In this document: positions 24,558 to 34,400 of the stretch, in pieces
How positions within the stretch are numbered: the first letter of the stretch is position 1
How the letters are laid out: each line of letters starts with the position of its first letter
Source: JAHEME01 sp034435035
GTDB lineage: Bacteria; Chloroflexota; Anaerolineae; Aggregatilineales; UBA3940
Reading direction: 5' to 3'
Length of the DNA: 56,980 nt
Assembly (NCBI GenBank): GCA_034435035.1
Contig: DAOTXW010000051.1
Location: 1 to 56,980, forward strand
Program-made: the position numbers and the translations under genes
Notes under the pieces: model-generated
The model's input: only the letters and a program-made list of their open reading frames with translations
Told to the model about the DNA's origin: nothing
Database searches by the model: none

Positions 24558-25496
24558 TTGTCTATCCTGCTCTATATGGCGCGGCGAATGATCCAGACGA
24601 TCCCGGTCCTGATCGCCGTCACCCTGATCGCTTTCTCGCTGATTCACCTGGTGCCCGGCGACCCGGTGCGTGCCATGCTGGGCACCCGCGCCACCGAGGA
24701 ATCCATCGCGATTCTGCGCGAGCGGCTGGGGCTGGACGAGCCACTGCCTGTCCAGTACCTCACCTTTCTGGCTAACGCCGCCCGCCTGGACTTTGGCACC
24801 TCGCTGTTCCTGCGTGCGCCCATCAATGAGCTGATCGCGGCGCGGGCCAGCAACAGCCTGGGCCTGCTGCTGTACTCAATCATCGTCTCGCTGCTGATCG
24901 CCGTGCCCCTGGCGATCCTGGCGGCTGTGCAGCGCAACCGGCCCGCCGATCATCTGGTGCGCCTGTTCACCACGATTGCCTTTGCCATGCCTGCCTTCTG
25001 GACAGCGCTGCTGCTGGTGCTGGTTTTCGGGCTGAAGCTCGACCTGTTTCCCACATCCGGGGTGGGTGAAGGCCCCACCGCCTATATGGTCAGCCTGACG
25101 CTGCCTTCGCTCACCATCGGTTTCTACCTGGCGCCGGTGCTGCTGCGCAGCCTGCGATCAAGCCTGATCGAGACTCTGTCAGCAGAGTTCATTGAGGCGG
25201 CACGCGCGCGCGGCCTCAGCGAAGCGCGCGTCCTGCTCAATCACGTGCTGCGCAACTCGCTGATCGCCATGATCACCGTGCTGGGTGTGAATGTAGGCTT
25301 CCTGATCTCTGGCGCGGTTGTCATCGAGAATGTCTTTGCGATCCCCGGTATGGGTTCGCTGATGGTCTCCTCGATCATCGCTCGTGACTACCCGGTTGTG
25401 GTGGCCCTGACGCTGGTCTTTGGCGTGGCAGTCGTCTTTGTGAACCTGCTGGTTGATCTCTCCTACGTCATACTGGACCCCAGGATCCGCCTATGA
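24558..25496 (+). CDS. ABC transporter permease, DppB/OppB-like
   Basis: Inner-membrane permease of 312 residues with about six transmembrane helices. Typical of DppB are VTLIAFSLIHLVPGDPVRAMLG near the N-terminus, the helix-2 region, and the EAA loop in EFIEAARARGLSEARVLLNHVLRNS (about 205-235), which docks the ATPases. TTG 24558 is the likely start because AGGAGGG lies just before it; ATG 24576 is the alternative. It overlaps the next permease gene by four bases, so translation is coupled. Confidence 0.9.
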   Translation: MSILLYMARRMIQTIPVLIAVTLIAFSLIHLVPGDPVRAMLGTRATEESIAILRERLGLDEPLPVQYLTFLANAARLDFGTSLFLRAPINELIAARASNSLGLLLYSIIVSLLIAVPLAILAAVQRNRPADHLVRLFTTIAFAMPAFWTALLLVLVFGLKLDLFPTSGVGEGPTAYMVSLTLPSLTIGFYLAPVLLRSLRSSLIETLSAEFIEAARARGLSEARVLLNHVLRNSLIAMITVLGVNVGFLISGAVVIENVFAIPGMGSLMVSSIIARDYPVVVALTLVFGVAVVFVNLLVDLSYVILDPRIRL

Positions 25497-26389
25497 GCGC
25501 CCCGGATACACTGCACACTTACATCCCGGAAAGAGCCTGGCGGCGTCTGCGTGCGCGGGCCATCTCGGAGCGCACCTGGTCAGCAGTGACTCTCTGGGTA
25601 GGCGTGGTGATCGTCGCAGCCGCCACCCTGCTCAGCATGGCAGCGCCGCTGATGAACCTACCCAACCCGGTCGAAGCGGACCTGTCGCAGGTGCTGCTGC
25701 CGCCGTCATGGGAGCATCCGTTTGGCACAGACGATGTCGGGCGGGATATCTTCACCCGCGTGTTGTATGCGGGACGCCTTGATCTGTCATTCGGGGTGAT
25801 CACGACCTATGTCTCGCTGGCGGTCGGGCTGATCATCGGGGCGCTGGCTGGCTATTTTGGCGGCCTGCTGGACGCCCTCGTTATGCGCATGGTGGACCTA
25901 GTCATCTCTTTTCCCTTCATCGTCCTGATCCTGGCCATCACGGCGATCACCGGGCCGGGGCTGCTGGGCGCCTACGCTGGCGTGCTGACCGTCAGCTGGG
26001 CGCTGTACGCCCGGCTGACTCGCGGCGAGATGCTGGCCCTGCGCGAGAAGCAGTACATCCTGAACGCGCAAACCCTCGGTTACAGCACCTGGCGGATCAT
26101 CTTCGTGCACAGCATCCCGAACCTGCTGCGCTCTAACCTGGTGTTTTCGATGTCGGACATCGTGCTGAACATCCTGACGCTGGCCTCGCTGTCCTACCTC
26201 GGGCTGGGCGTCTCACCGCCCACCCCGGAATGGGGTGAGATCGTGGCACAGGGGCAGCGCAATCTGCGCACCGCCTGGTGGATCTCAACGCTGCCCGGTC
26301 TGGTCATCGTCCTGGTCGGGGTGGGGTTCAGCCTGATCGGTGATGGGCTGGCCGATCGGCTCAGTGAAGAGGGAGGCGGGGGCGCATGA
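25493..26389 (+). CDS. ABC transporter permease, DppC/OppC-like
   Basis: Second permease of the importer, 298 residues. It has the DppC hallmarks: N-terminal cytoplasmic stretch, PSWEHPFGTDDVGRDIFTRV between helices 1 and 2, and the EAA-type loop YILNAQTLGYSTWRIIFVHS (about 184-205). About six membrane segments. Overlaps both neighbours by four bases. Confidence 0.9.
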   Translation: MSAPDTLHTYIPERAWRRLRARAISERTWSAVTLWVGVVIVAAATLLSMAAPLMNLPNPVEADLSQVLLPPSWEHPFGTDDVGRDIFTRVLYAGRLDLSFGVITTYVSLAVGLIIGALAGYFGGLLDALVMRMVDLVISFPFIVLILAITAITGPGLLGAYAGVLTVSWALYARLTRGEMLALREKQYILNAQTLGYSTWRIIFVHSIPNLLRSNLVFSMSDIVLNILTLASLSYLGLGVSPPTPEWGEIVAQGQRNLRTAWWISTLPGLVIVLVGVGFSLIGDGLADRLSEEGGGGA

Positions 26390-27378
26390 CCGATCACAGC
26401 GGGAATAACGGCCGGCCCCTGCTGGAGATTGAGGACCTCACCATTGGCTTCGCCGACGCCCGCGGGGTGCTGCTGGCAGCCGACCGGATTAACCTGCAGC
26501 TGCACCCGAATGAAACCCTGGGGCTGCTGGGCGAATCGGGCTGCGGCAAGAGCGTCACCCTGCGCTCTATCCTGGGGCTGGTGCCCTACCCCGGCGAAGT
26601 GATCGCCGGCAGCATTCGATGGCAGGGCCGCGAGCTGCGTGGGATACCACGGCATGAGCTCGAACGCATCCGGGGCCGCGAGATCTCGATGATCTTTCAG
26701 GATCCCACCGCCTGCCTGAATCCGGTGCTGATGGTCGGGGATCAGCTCCGCGAAACCCTGCGCGCCAAGCTGAAGATCTCATCCGGGGAAGCCAAACACC
26801 GCTCGATTGAGCTGCTCGATCATGTGGGCATCCCTTCTCCTGAGCAGCGGCTCGGCCTGTACCCCCATCAGCTCAGCGGCGGAATGCGCCAGCGCGTGAT
26901 GATCGCCATCGCCATCGCCTGCCAGCCGCAGCTGCTGCTGGCCGATGAGCCGACCACAGCCCTGGATGTGACCATTCAGGACCAGATTCTCACCCTGCTG
27001 GCTGAACTCCAGCGGGAGACCGGTATGGCCGTGATCCTGGTCTCGCACGATGTCGGCGTAGTGGCCCAGAACTGCGACACGGTCGCCGTCATGTACGCCG
27101 GGCGGATTATGGAGTACGGCGCAGCGCAGGCCGTGATGCGCAGCCCGCGCCATCCCTACACACGCGGGCTGCTGGCTGCCGTCCCGACGCTGGATCGGCC
27201 GGGCGAGCGCCAGACTCTGGCCTCCATCCCCGGGCAGCCGCCGAATCTGGCTGCCCTGCCGCCAGGCTGCCCCTTCCAGCCACGCTGCCCGCTGGCGCGG
27301 GAGGCGTGCGCCACCATCCCGGTGGAGCTGGATCGCCGCTACCCTGAACATGGGTCAGCCTGCCCGTTTGCGGACTGA
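26386..27378 (+). CDS. ABC transporter ATP-binding protein, DppD/OppD-like
   Basis: Cytoplasmic ATPase of 330 residues. Walker A GESGCGKS (about 47-54), Q-loop IFQDPTACLNPV, signature LSGGMRQR (about 163-170), Walker B LLLADEPTTALD, and H-loop VSHD are all present. The C-terminal oligopeptide/dipeptide extension ends with the cluster C-PFQPRCPLA-x3-C, as in DppD. Forms a heterodimer with the next gene product. Confidence 0.92.
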   Translation: MTDHSGNNGRPLLEIEDLTIGFADARGVLLAADRINLQLHPNETLGLLGESGCGKSVTLRSILGLVPYPGEVIAGSIRWQGRELRGIPRHELERIRGREISMIFQDPTACLNPVLMVGDQLRETLRAKLKISSGEAKHRSIELLDHVGIPSPEQRLGLYPHQLSGGMRQRVMIAIAIACQPQLLLADEPTTALDVTIQDQILTLLAELQRETGMAVILVSHDVGVVAQNCDTVAVMYAGRIMEYGAAQAVMRSPRHPYTRGLLAAVPTLDRPGERQTLASIPGQPPNLAALPPGCPFQPRCPLAREACATIPVELDRRYPEHGSACPFAD

Positions 27379-27386
27379 GGTGCCTG

Positions 27387-28385
27387 ATGGTGAATGAAGA
27401 CAACCGGCCTCTACTGACGGTGGACCATCTGATCAAGACATACCGGGGTCGATCACGCCCGCTGGACTGGCTGCGGGGTCGGCCTGCGCCGCGCCTGGTC
27501 GCGCTGGATGGCATCTCGCTCTCCCTGCGATCCAATGAAGTCCTGGGGCTGGTGGGGGAATCCGGCAGCGGCAAGACGACCACAGCCCGCTGCATTATCC
27601 GGCTGGAGAGGCCGGACAGCGGCAGCATCCACTTCGCTGACCGCGACGTGCTGGCCGCCGGGGCGGCTGAACTGCGCCAGATACGCCGCGATCTGCAGAT
27701 GATCTATCAGGATCCCTACACTTCACTCAACCCGCGGATGCCTGTCCGGACAGCCATCAGCGAGCCGGCGCTGGTGCACGGGCTGATCGATCCGGGCGGC
27801 GCTGAGGCGCTGGTACGGGAACTGCTGGAACGGGTGGGGCTGCCTCACACGGTCGCTGATCTGCGCCCGCGCGCCCTGTCCGGCGGGCAGCGGCAGCGCG
27901 TCGCCATCGCACGCGCCCTGGCGCTGCGCCCCCGGATCATCATCGCCGACGAGGCGGTCAGCGCGTTGGATGTGTCGATCCAGGCGCAGATCCTCAACCT
28001 GTTCGGCGAGCTGATCCGCGACCTGGGGCTGGGGATGATCTTCATCGCCCACCAGCTCTCAGTGATCGCCCAGCTTTCTGACCGGGTGGCCATCATGTAC
28101 CTGGGCCGGATCGTCGAGACTGGCCCCACGGCCAGCGTCTTCTCCCGCCCCCGTCATCCCTATACGAGCGCCCTGCTCAAAGCCCATCCACACCCGGGGG
28201 CCGCGAAGAGCCAGGAGCCTGCGCTGAGGGGGGAAATCCCCTCTCCCTACGCCATTCCCAGGGGATGCCGCTTCAACACCCGCTGCCGCTTTGCCGAAGC
28301 GCGCTGCTTTGAGGACGATCCCCCACCGGTTGAGGTGTCGCCGGGCCATCACGCCTGGTGCCATGTCCTGCCTGAGCTGGCATAG
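27387..28385 (+). CDS. ABC transporter ATP-binding protein, DppF/OppF-like
   Basis: Second ATPase of the importer, 332 residues. Walker A GESGSGKT (about 56-63), Q-loop IYQDPYTSLNPRM, signature LSGGQRQR (about 166-173), Walker B IIADEAVSALD (Glu present; Glu-Ala instead of Glu-Pro), H-loop AHQ. C-terminal family extension with CRFNTRCRFAEARC. Starts eight bases after the DppD stop. Completes the A-B-C-D-F set of one importer. Confidence 0.92.
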   Translation: MVNEDNRPLLTVDHLIKTYRGRSRPLDWLRGRPAPRLVALDGISLSLRSNEVLGLVGESGSGKTTTARCIIRLERPDSGSIHFADRDVLAAGAAELRQIRRDLQMIYQDPYTSLNPRMPVRTAISEPALVHGLIDPGGAEALVRELLERVGLPHTVADLRPRALSGGQRQRVAIARALALRPRIIIADEAVSALDVSIQAQILNLFGELIRDLGLGMIFIAHQLSVIAQLSDRVAIMYLGRIVETGPTASVFSRPRHPYTSALLKAHPHPGAAKSQEPALRGEIPSPYAIPRGCRFNTRCRFAEARCFEDDPPPVEVSPGHHAWCHVLPELA

Positions 28386-28439
28386 ACAGACTGTTGATCG
28401 CTGTCAATCGTTCGCCGCTGTTCGCAAAGGAGCAAGAGG

Positions 28440-28871
28440 ATGTACCCTGTCAACTACTCCAAGTTCTGCTATTACAAGATCGAGCCGAGCGACCTCGACT
28501 CGCTGGAGCCTCAGGCTGTGGATTTCCTGGGCGGCGCACTCCAGCGGATGTGTGGCATCGGCATCGACGAGCCGCCGTGTCAGCTCGTGTACGAGGATTT
28601 CTTTCCCGGCTACGAATACCGCTGGACCACCTGGGTCGATCAGCTGGATTTTGTGACCGAAGGCAAGGCCGAGATCACCTATTACCAGCCCCCCGGCTGG
28701 GAGGAAAAGCGCACGATCCTGGTCGAGGCGCCATGCCTGTACCTGATCCCGCGCGGCACGCCTATCGTCTGGAAGATCCTGGGCGACAGAGTCTTCCGCC
28801 ACATCTCGGTGGACATCCCCAACCCCCTGTTCCCCACCGAGCTGGCCAGGAGTCTGCAGGGAAAGAAGTAG
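28440..28871 (+). CDS. Cupin-like protein
   Basis: Small protein of 143 residues, predicted to be a single beta-barrel. The segment from about 60 to 130 (QLDFVTEGKAEITYYQPPGW, then ALYLIPRGTPIVWKILGDR-type APCLYLIPRGTPIVWKI) follows the cupin pattern, but the metal-binding His residues of motif 1 are not evident, so it may bind a ligand rather than catalyse. AAGGAGCAAGAGG precedes ATG 28440. It is expressed with the ABC importer and may act on or sense the imported compound. I do not recognise a named family. Confidence 0.6.
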   Translation: MYPVNYSKFCYYKIEPSDLDSLEPQAVDFLGGALQRMCGIGIDEPPCQLVYEDFFPGYEYRWTTWVDQLDFVTEGKAEITYYQPPGWEEKRTILVEAPCLYLIPRGTPIVWKILGDRVFRHISVDIPNPLFPTELARSLQGKK

Positions 28872-28882
28872 CCCCCCACTGA

Positions 28883-28923
28883 GCCGGTAGTCCGGGACGC
28901 GTGAGTCGCCCCGGACTGCCGGC
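28883..28923 (+). other. Strong intercistronic hairpin
   Basis: GCCGGTAGTCCGGG (28883-28896) pairs with CCCGGACTGCCGGC (28910-28923), 14 bp with one G-U, 13-nt loop, in the 74-base gap between the cupin and yjbQ genes. No U-tract; more likely an RNA-stability or processing element than a terminator. Confidence 0.5.
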
Positions 28924-28945
28924 CGGGTGTACTCAGGAGATCGCC

Positions 28946-29443
28946 ATGACGACCCATCACGAGGCCTTTGAGATTGATACCGACATCCGCCCCTCGTTCC
29001 ATGATGTGACCGAACGCGTGCAGGAGGCGGTAGCGCGGTCCGGCGTCACGAACGGGATTGCGGTGGTGTACTCGCAGCACACCACATGCAGCGTCATCAT
29101 CCAGGAAGACTCGATCGACACCACCTTCAACGGCACCAAGTTCATCTTCCAGGACCTGCTGGACATCCTGGACGGCCTGATCCCGCCGTGCAAGAAGGAA
29201 GGGCAGTATCTGCACCCCGGCCCGGGCTGTGTGGATCACTCGGTGAACGTGATCAAGGAAGCGGCCGCCTGGACGCTGAATACGGATGGGCACCTTCGCT
29301 CCGCCCTGATCGGGCGCTCGGAGTCGATCCCGATCGTGGCGGGCGATCTGATCATGGGTGAGCATGGGCGCGTGTACTTCGGGGATTTCGACGGCACGCG
29401 GGCGCGGACGCGCATCGTCCACGTGCAGATCGTCGGTGAATGA
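28946..29443 (+). CDS. YjbQ/UPF0047 family protein
   Basis: Protein of 165 residues of the YjbQ (UPF0047) family. Conserved features are GIAVVYSQHTTCSVIIQED (about 37-55, with His in the putative active site), HPGPGCVDHSVNVIKEA, and the C-terminal GEHGRVYFGDFDG with RTRIVHVQIVG. Family members have been annotated as secondary thiamine-phosphate synthase because E. coli YjbQ can do this reaction weakly; the physiological role is unsettled. ATG 28946 follows AGGAGA. It is the last gene of the catabolic-transport operon; thiamine synthesis genes are not nearby, so another role is likely. Confidence 0.85.
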   Translation: MTTHHEAFEIDTDIRPSFHDVTERVQEAVARSGVTNGIAVVYSQHTTCSVIIQEDSIDTTFNGTKFIFQDLLDILDGLIPPCKKEGQYLHPGPGCVDHSVNVIKEAAAWTLNTDGHLRSALIGRSESIPIVAGDLIMGEHGRVYFGDFDGTRARTRIVHVQIVGE

Positions 29444-29491
29444 TGCTCTCTGTTGGCAGCGACCGAGAATCGGGGTAAAACTGCCCACCAG

Positions 29492-29511
29492 GTCAGCCCT
29501 GGCAGGCTGAC
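29492..29511 (+). other. Small dyad before the YhfZ-like gene
   Basis: GTCAGCC (29492-29498) / GGCTGAC (29505-29511), 6-nt loop; could end the yjbQ transcript or be an operator of the regulator that follows. Confidence 0.35.
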
Positions 29512-29541
29512 AACAGGGATCACCGGTCAGGAGCGCGCTAC

Positions 29542-30462
29542 GTGGCCAATTCGAGAAGTGCCTTCAGCGATCTGGACCGTGCCCTGGCAGGTTACCTGAT
29601 CGGAGTCGAAACAGGGCAGCAGATCCTCAGCACGCGTGAGATGGCCGAGGCTTTCCAGTCCAGCCTCGGCTCTATCTCGGCGGCTATGAATCACCTGGAA
29701 GAAACCGGCGTGATCGCGATCAACCGGCGCGGGCGGCTGGGATCGTTCCTTGAGCACAAATCCATCGGGGCGCTGTGGAATGTCGTGGAGAACGGCCCGA
29801 TGGTGATCGCCCTGACCCTGCCCTCCTTCTTGAAGTGCGAAGGGCTGGCCACAGGCATCTACTCGCTGCTCAACCGCGCGGGCGTGGAGATCTACCTGAT
29901 CTTCATCCGCGGCTCCTTCAACCGTATCAAGGCGCTGCGGCACGGCCAGTGCCACGCGACGGTCATCTCCGCCCTGGCCGCCGATGAGCTGTGCGGCCCG
30001 GAGGAAGAGATCGTCATGCGGCTCCCACCGCAAAGCTTCGTGGAGGAGCACCAGGTTTTCATCCGGCAGGGCGCCGAAACGGCCGGCCATCCGCTGGTGG
30101 TGGGCTATGATCCGGAATCGTATGACGTCAAGTTCCTCACCGAGCTGGAGTTCGCCGGCAGCAACGTCACCCTGCAGCCGATGACGTTCACGCAGATCGA
30201 TCTGCACCTGGAGGACAGCCCGGTGGATGCCGCCATCACCAATGGCGACTTCACGGCGCGGCTGGCCGCCAAGGGATTCCTCGCCCGTCCACTATCTGCG
30301 CGCACCCGGGAGATAGTCGGCGACCGCTACACATCGGCGGTGCTGGTCGCGCGGGCAGCAGCCAGCCCGGCGGGTGCGGTGCTGAGCAGAATTCTTGACC
30401 CCTCGGAGCTGCTAACAATCCAGGAAAAGGTGGTGGCGGGGCGCATGGTCCCCCGCTACTGA
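29542..30462 (+). CDS. YhfZ-like transcriptional regulator (GntR-like HTH plus binding-protein-like domain)
   Basis: Protein of 306 residues. Residues about 25-75 form a winged helix (ILSTREMAEAFQSSLGSISA, then HLEETGVIAINRRGRLGSFL); the rest (from about 85) resembles a periplasmic-binding-protein fold (FIRGSFNRIKALRHGQCHAT, DAAITNG). This combination corresponds to the E. coli YhfZ family, whose ligand is unknown. GTG 29542 is used. It closes the locus and is a candidate for the repressor of the TGTTCA-N7-TGAACR operators, which is inference from position only. Confidence 0.7.
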   Translation: MANSRSAFSDLDRALAGYLIGVETGQQILSTREMAEAFQSSLGSISAAMNHLEETGVIAINRRGRLGSFLEHKSIGALWNVVENGPMVIALTLPSFLKCEGLATGIYSLLNRAGVEIYLIFIRGSFNRIKALRHGQCHATVISALAADELCGPEEEIVMRLPPQSFVEEHQVFIRQGAETAGHPLVVGYDPESYDVKFLTELEFAGSNVTLQPMTFTQIDLHLEDSPVDAAITNGDFTARLAAKGFLARPLSARTREIVGDRYTSAVLVARAAASPAGAVLSRILDPSELLTIQEKVVAGRMVPRY

Positions 30463-31212
30463 TCACGGCTGCTTCAGCCGGACATACAGCCTCTTGTTGC
30501 TCCGCCCTTTGTTCTCAGTGCGGAAGATCGAGAAACGCCCCACCCCGGCCGTGCTGCTGACATGCGTCCCGCCGCACGCCTGCGCGTCGAACCCCTGTAT
30601 CTCAACAACCCGCACCTGTCCCTCATGCACAGGCGGCTGAGCCTCCAGCGTCCGCAGCAGGTCGCCGCGCTCCCGGAACTCGGCCTCCGGCAGAAAATAG
30701 GCGATCAGCGGGTGATCGGCGGCCAGCACCGCATTGACCTGCTCCTCCAGATCAGCGCAGCGCACCGCCGAAAAGCCATCCAGCTTGAAGTCAATGCGCG
30801 AATAGTCCACGCCGATCTGCACCCCGGTGATCCAGCCGCCGTATTCACGCAGCGTGATGGTATTCAGGACATGCAGAACGGTGTGGTAGCGGGCCAGCGC
30901 CAGCCGACGCTCCCGGTTCAGGATCAGCCGCGCTGTCTGCCCGACGCAGTCCGGCGGCGGCGGGCAAACGTGCCAGATCACCCCATCCGGACCGGCGTGG
31001 GCTGAGCTGATCGGCAGCACGACTCCACCCTCCAGATGCGCTGTTCCATCATCCGGCGGCTGGCCGCCGCCGCCGGGGTAGAAGCAGGTCCGGTCGAAGG
31101 CGAGCGCATCGCTGCGCACCGCCAGCACAGCCGCCTCGGCTTCAAAGCAGTGATCGTCCTGCCAGTACAGGCGCAGGGTGGGAGGCACGCTGAGGTCATT
31201 GGAAAGGTTCAT
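30463..31212 (-). CDS. AlaX-type alanyl-tRNA editing protein
   Basis: Free-standing editing-domain protein of 249 residues that would hydrolyse Ser- or Gly-tRNA-Ala. Zinc ligands are in HTVLH (about 108-112) and C-GGT-H (about 213-217), as in AlaX and the AlaRS editing domain. The N-terminal stretch FDRTCFYPGGGGQPPDDG is the conserved AlaX entry motif. There is no aminoacylation domain. The stop codon abuts that of the YhfZ-like gene (convergent, no gap). It is the only gene of its transcript. Confidence 0.88.
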   Translation of the reverse strand: MNLSNDLSVPPTLRLYWQDDHCFEAEAAVLAVRSDALAFDRTCFYPGGGGQPPDDGTAHLEGGVVLPISSAHAGPDGVIWHVCPPPPDCVGQTARLILNRERRLALARYHTVLHVLNTITLREYGGWITGVQIGVDYSRIDFKLDGFSAVRCADLEEQVNAVLAADHPLIAYFLPEAEFRERGDLLRTLEAQPPVHEGQVRVVEIQGFDAQACGGTHVSSTAGVGRFSIFRTENKGRSNKRLYVRLKQP

Positions 31213-31283
31213 GGCGCGATTCTACACGACCTGCGGCCGATCGGGAATCTATCCGGGCCGACCGATTGTGTAGAGTTTCACTA

Positions 31284-31313
31284 TTGACATCCCCGATGAA
31301 TCTCCCGGATAAT
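31284..31313 (+). promoter_or_regulatory. Promoter of the beta-helix gene
   Basis: TTGACA (31284-31289), 18-base spacer, GATAAT (31308-31313), 120 bases before ATG 31433. Confidence 0.65.
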
Positions 31314-31432
31314 AAGGATAACGAGCCACCAACGGGAGGGTGAGCTTCGTTTACCCTGCAGCGCCCTTCCTCTGGCTCCTGCAGATTCTCCGCCGCAGCC
31401 CTCATCGCCGCCGCACATTCCGGGAGAATATC

Positions 31433-34400
31433 ATGTTTGCGCTACATTCTCTATCGGGTAAGTGCCGCTACGGTCTTATCGTGATTAGCGCCTGCCTGCT
31501 GGCGGCGGCGCTGCTACCAGGGACGGCTCATGCTGACAGCACCTTTGTTGTTGACAGCGCCGACGACGACAGCGACGCCAGCCCCGGCGACGGGGATTGT
31601 GACAATGGCAGCGGAGACTGCACCCTGCGGGCTGCCATCCAGGAAGCCAATGCGCTGACCGGGGCGGATACGATCCAGTTCGCCATCGGCACCGGCGCGG
31701 TGACTGTCTCCCCGGCCACGGCGCTGCCGGCCATCACTGAAGCCGTCACCATCGACGGGACAACCCAGCCGGGCTGGTCTGGCGCGCCTATCGTGGAGAT
31801 CGACGGCTCTTCGGCGGGCGCCGCCGATGGCCTGGCCATCCAGGCAGGCAGCTGCACGATCGAAGGGCTGGCCATCACCGACTTCTCAGGCGCGGGCATC
31901 CGTGTGACCGGCGTCAGCGGGGCCGTCATCCTCAGCAGCTACATCGGCCTGCATCTGGATGGCAGCACCCCCGGTGGGAACCTGGCATCGGGCATCATCC
32001 TGCAGGATAACGCGGACAGCAACTCTATCGGCGGGACGGGCGCGGGCGAGGGCAACGTGATCTCGGCCAACGGCACGTTCTCGCCCACACCGCCCTACCC
32101 GCCCTCGACGGGCGGCGGCATCGCCATCGTCGGCGGCTCGGACGGCAATACGGTGCAGGGCAACCTGATCGGCACCGATGCCACCGGCAGCCTCGACCGG
32201 GGCAATGCCAACTACGGCATTCATATTGAAGATTCGGACTCTAACCTGATCGGCGGCACCAGCGAGGCCGCCCGCAATGTCATCTCCGCCAACGGCGAGG
32301 CATTCTTCGCCGAAGAGGGCGGCGCGATCGGCGGCGGGGTGGAGATCCATCTGGGGGCCACCGGGAACGTCGTGCAGGGCAACTACATCGGCACGAATGC
32401 CGCCGGCGATGCAGCCCTGGGCAACGGCTTCTTCGGCGTTGAAATCTGGCGCGCCCGCCACAACACCATCGGAGGCGCGGCTGCGGGGGCAGGCAACCTG
32501 ATCTCCGGCAACGGCACAGAGGCCGGCCCGCCGCCGCCCCACGCGGGCATCCTGCTGTGGGACTGGGACAACAACGACGGGGACACGAACGACATCATCG
32601 GCAACTGGATCGGCGTCAACGCGGCCGGCGACGCGGCCCTGCCCAACAGCTGGCACGGCATCTTCGTCGGCACCAGCGACAACACGATCCAGGGCAACCT
32701 GATCTCCGGCAATGATGTCGCCGGAGTCTGGCTCGGCGGGCAGGATAATGTGCTGACCGGCAACTGGATCGGCACCGACGCCGCCGGGACAGGCAGCCTC
32801 CGCAACGAAGATACCGGCATCGAGGTCTCCGGCAGCTACAACCTCATTGGCGGCGACAGCGCCGACGAGCGCAACGTCATCTCCGGCAACGGCTGGTTTT
32901 CGCCCGACCCGAAGAACACCCCGCCATCCGGCGGCGGGATCCGGCTGAATCCAGGGGTCACCGGCACGGTCATCACCGGCAACTACATCGGGCTGAACGC
33001 TGCCGGGACGGGCGCCGTCGGCAATGCGCTGTATGGCATCCAGCTGGATAACGCCGATGGAAATGCCATCGGCGGGACCGGCGCGGGCGAGGGCAACGTC
33101 ATCTCCGGCAACGGCAGCCTGTTCCTCGGGCCGCCGGAACTCGCTTACGCGCAGGGCTACGGCCTCACGCTCATCAACGGCTCCAGCGACAACACGGTGC
33201 AGGGTAACCTGGTCGGCCTGGACGCGGCGGGGGCGACCGGCGTGCCTAACGGACTGCGCGGGATCGAGATCGGGAACTCGCCCAATAACCTGGTCGGCGG
33301 CGACGCGCCCGGCGCCCGCAACGTCATTTCGGGCAACAGCGGCGATGGGCCGCCGCCGCCGCGCGTCGGCATCCTCGTATACGGATCGGGCTCCGCTGGC
33401 ACGCAGATCATCGGCAACTACATCGGCACCGATGTGACGGGATTGGTCGCCATACCTAATGTCTACCACGGTGTGCACATCGGTAGCCGAAGTGGCGACA
33501 TCACCACGGATATCACCGTCCGCGGCAACCTGATCTCCGGCAACACGAATGGGGGAATATGGGTGAATGGTGCTTCCGACATCACCATCGAGGACAACAC
33601 CATCGGCCTTGACGCCAACGGCAACCCGCTGGGCAACGGTTCCCCTCTGAAGGCCAACGGCGGCATCTACGTGGCCGACTACGATCCCTCCAGCGGCGTC
33701 ACGATCACCGGCAACCGCATTGCCCACAACAATGGGCTGGGCATCGATCTCAACCCCCAGGGCGTCACCGCCAACGATACAGACGATTCCGATACCGGCG
33801 CCAACGATCTCCAGAATTACCCCGTGCTGGCGGCGGCTCATCCCGGCGCATCCGGCGTGACGGTCAGCGGGTCGCTCAACAGCACCGCAAACACAACTTT
33901 CCGGGTTGAGTTCTTCGCCAACACCGCGTGCGATCCATCCGGGTACGGTGAAGGCGAAGTCTACCTGGGCTACCGCAATGTGACGACGGACGCCGGCGGC
34001 GACGCCAGCTTCTCCGCTGCCTTCCCGACTGCCGTTCCGCCGGGCGACTGGATCACCGCGACCGCCACGAACCCGGCAGGCAGCACGTCGGAGTTCTCAG
34101 CCTGCGTGGAAGTAACCGAGAACACCCCGGCAGGCTTGGCCGTGACCGCCGAAGTCATCGATCAGACCAGCGGGGAGCAGATCCTCGATATCACTTTCGA
34201 TCAGGTGGACACCACCGGCAACACCACGCTCCAGACCAGCGGCGCCGGCAACCCACCGCCGGAGGGCTTCCTGCTGGGCGACCCGCCGACTTACTTCGAT
34301 ATCAACACGACAGCGGCCTTCACCGGCAGCATCACCGTGTGCATCGACTACGGCGGCATCGACTTCGGCGGGCTGGACCCGATCCTCTTCCACTACGAGA

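Noticed and set aside
31980..33700. Repeated short sequences as a CRISPR-like array
   Set aside because: They are in-frame coils of the beta-helix protein (NVISGN type) with variable length and sequence.
31886..33841. 651-codon minus-strand reading frame
   Set aside because: Shadow of the beta-helix gene produced by GC-rich repeats; no ribosome site, Val/Gly/Ala/Asp-rich sequence without domain features.
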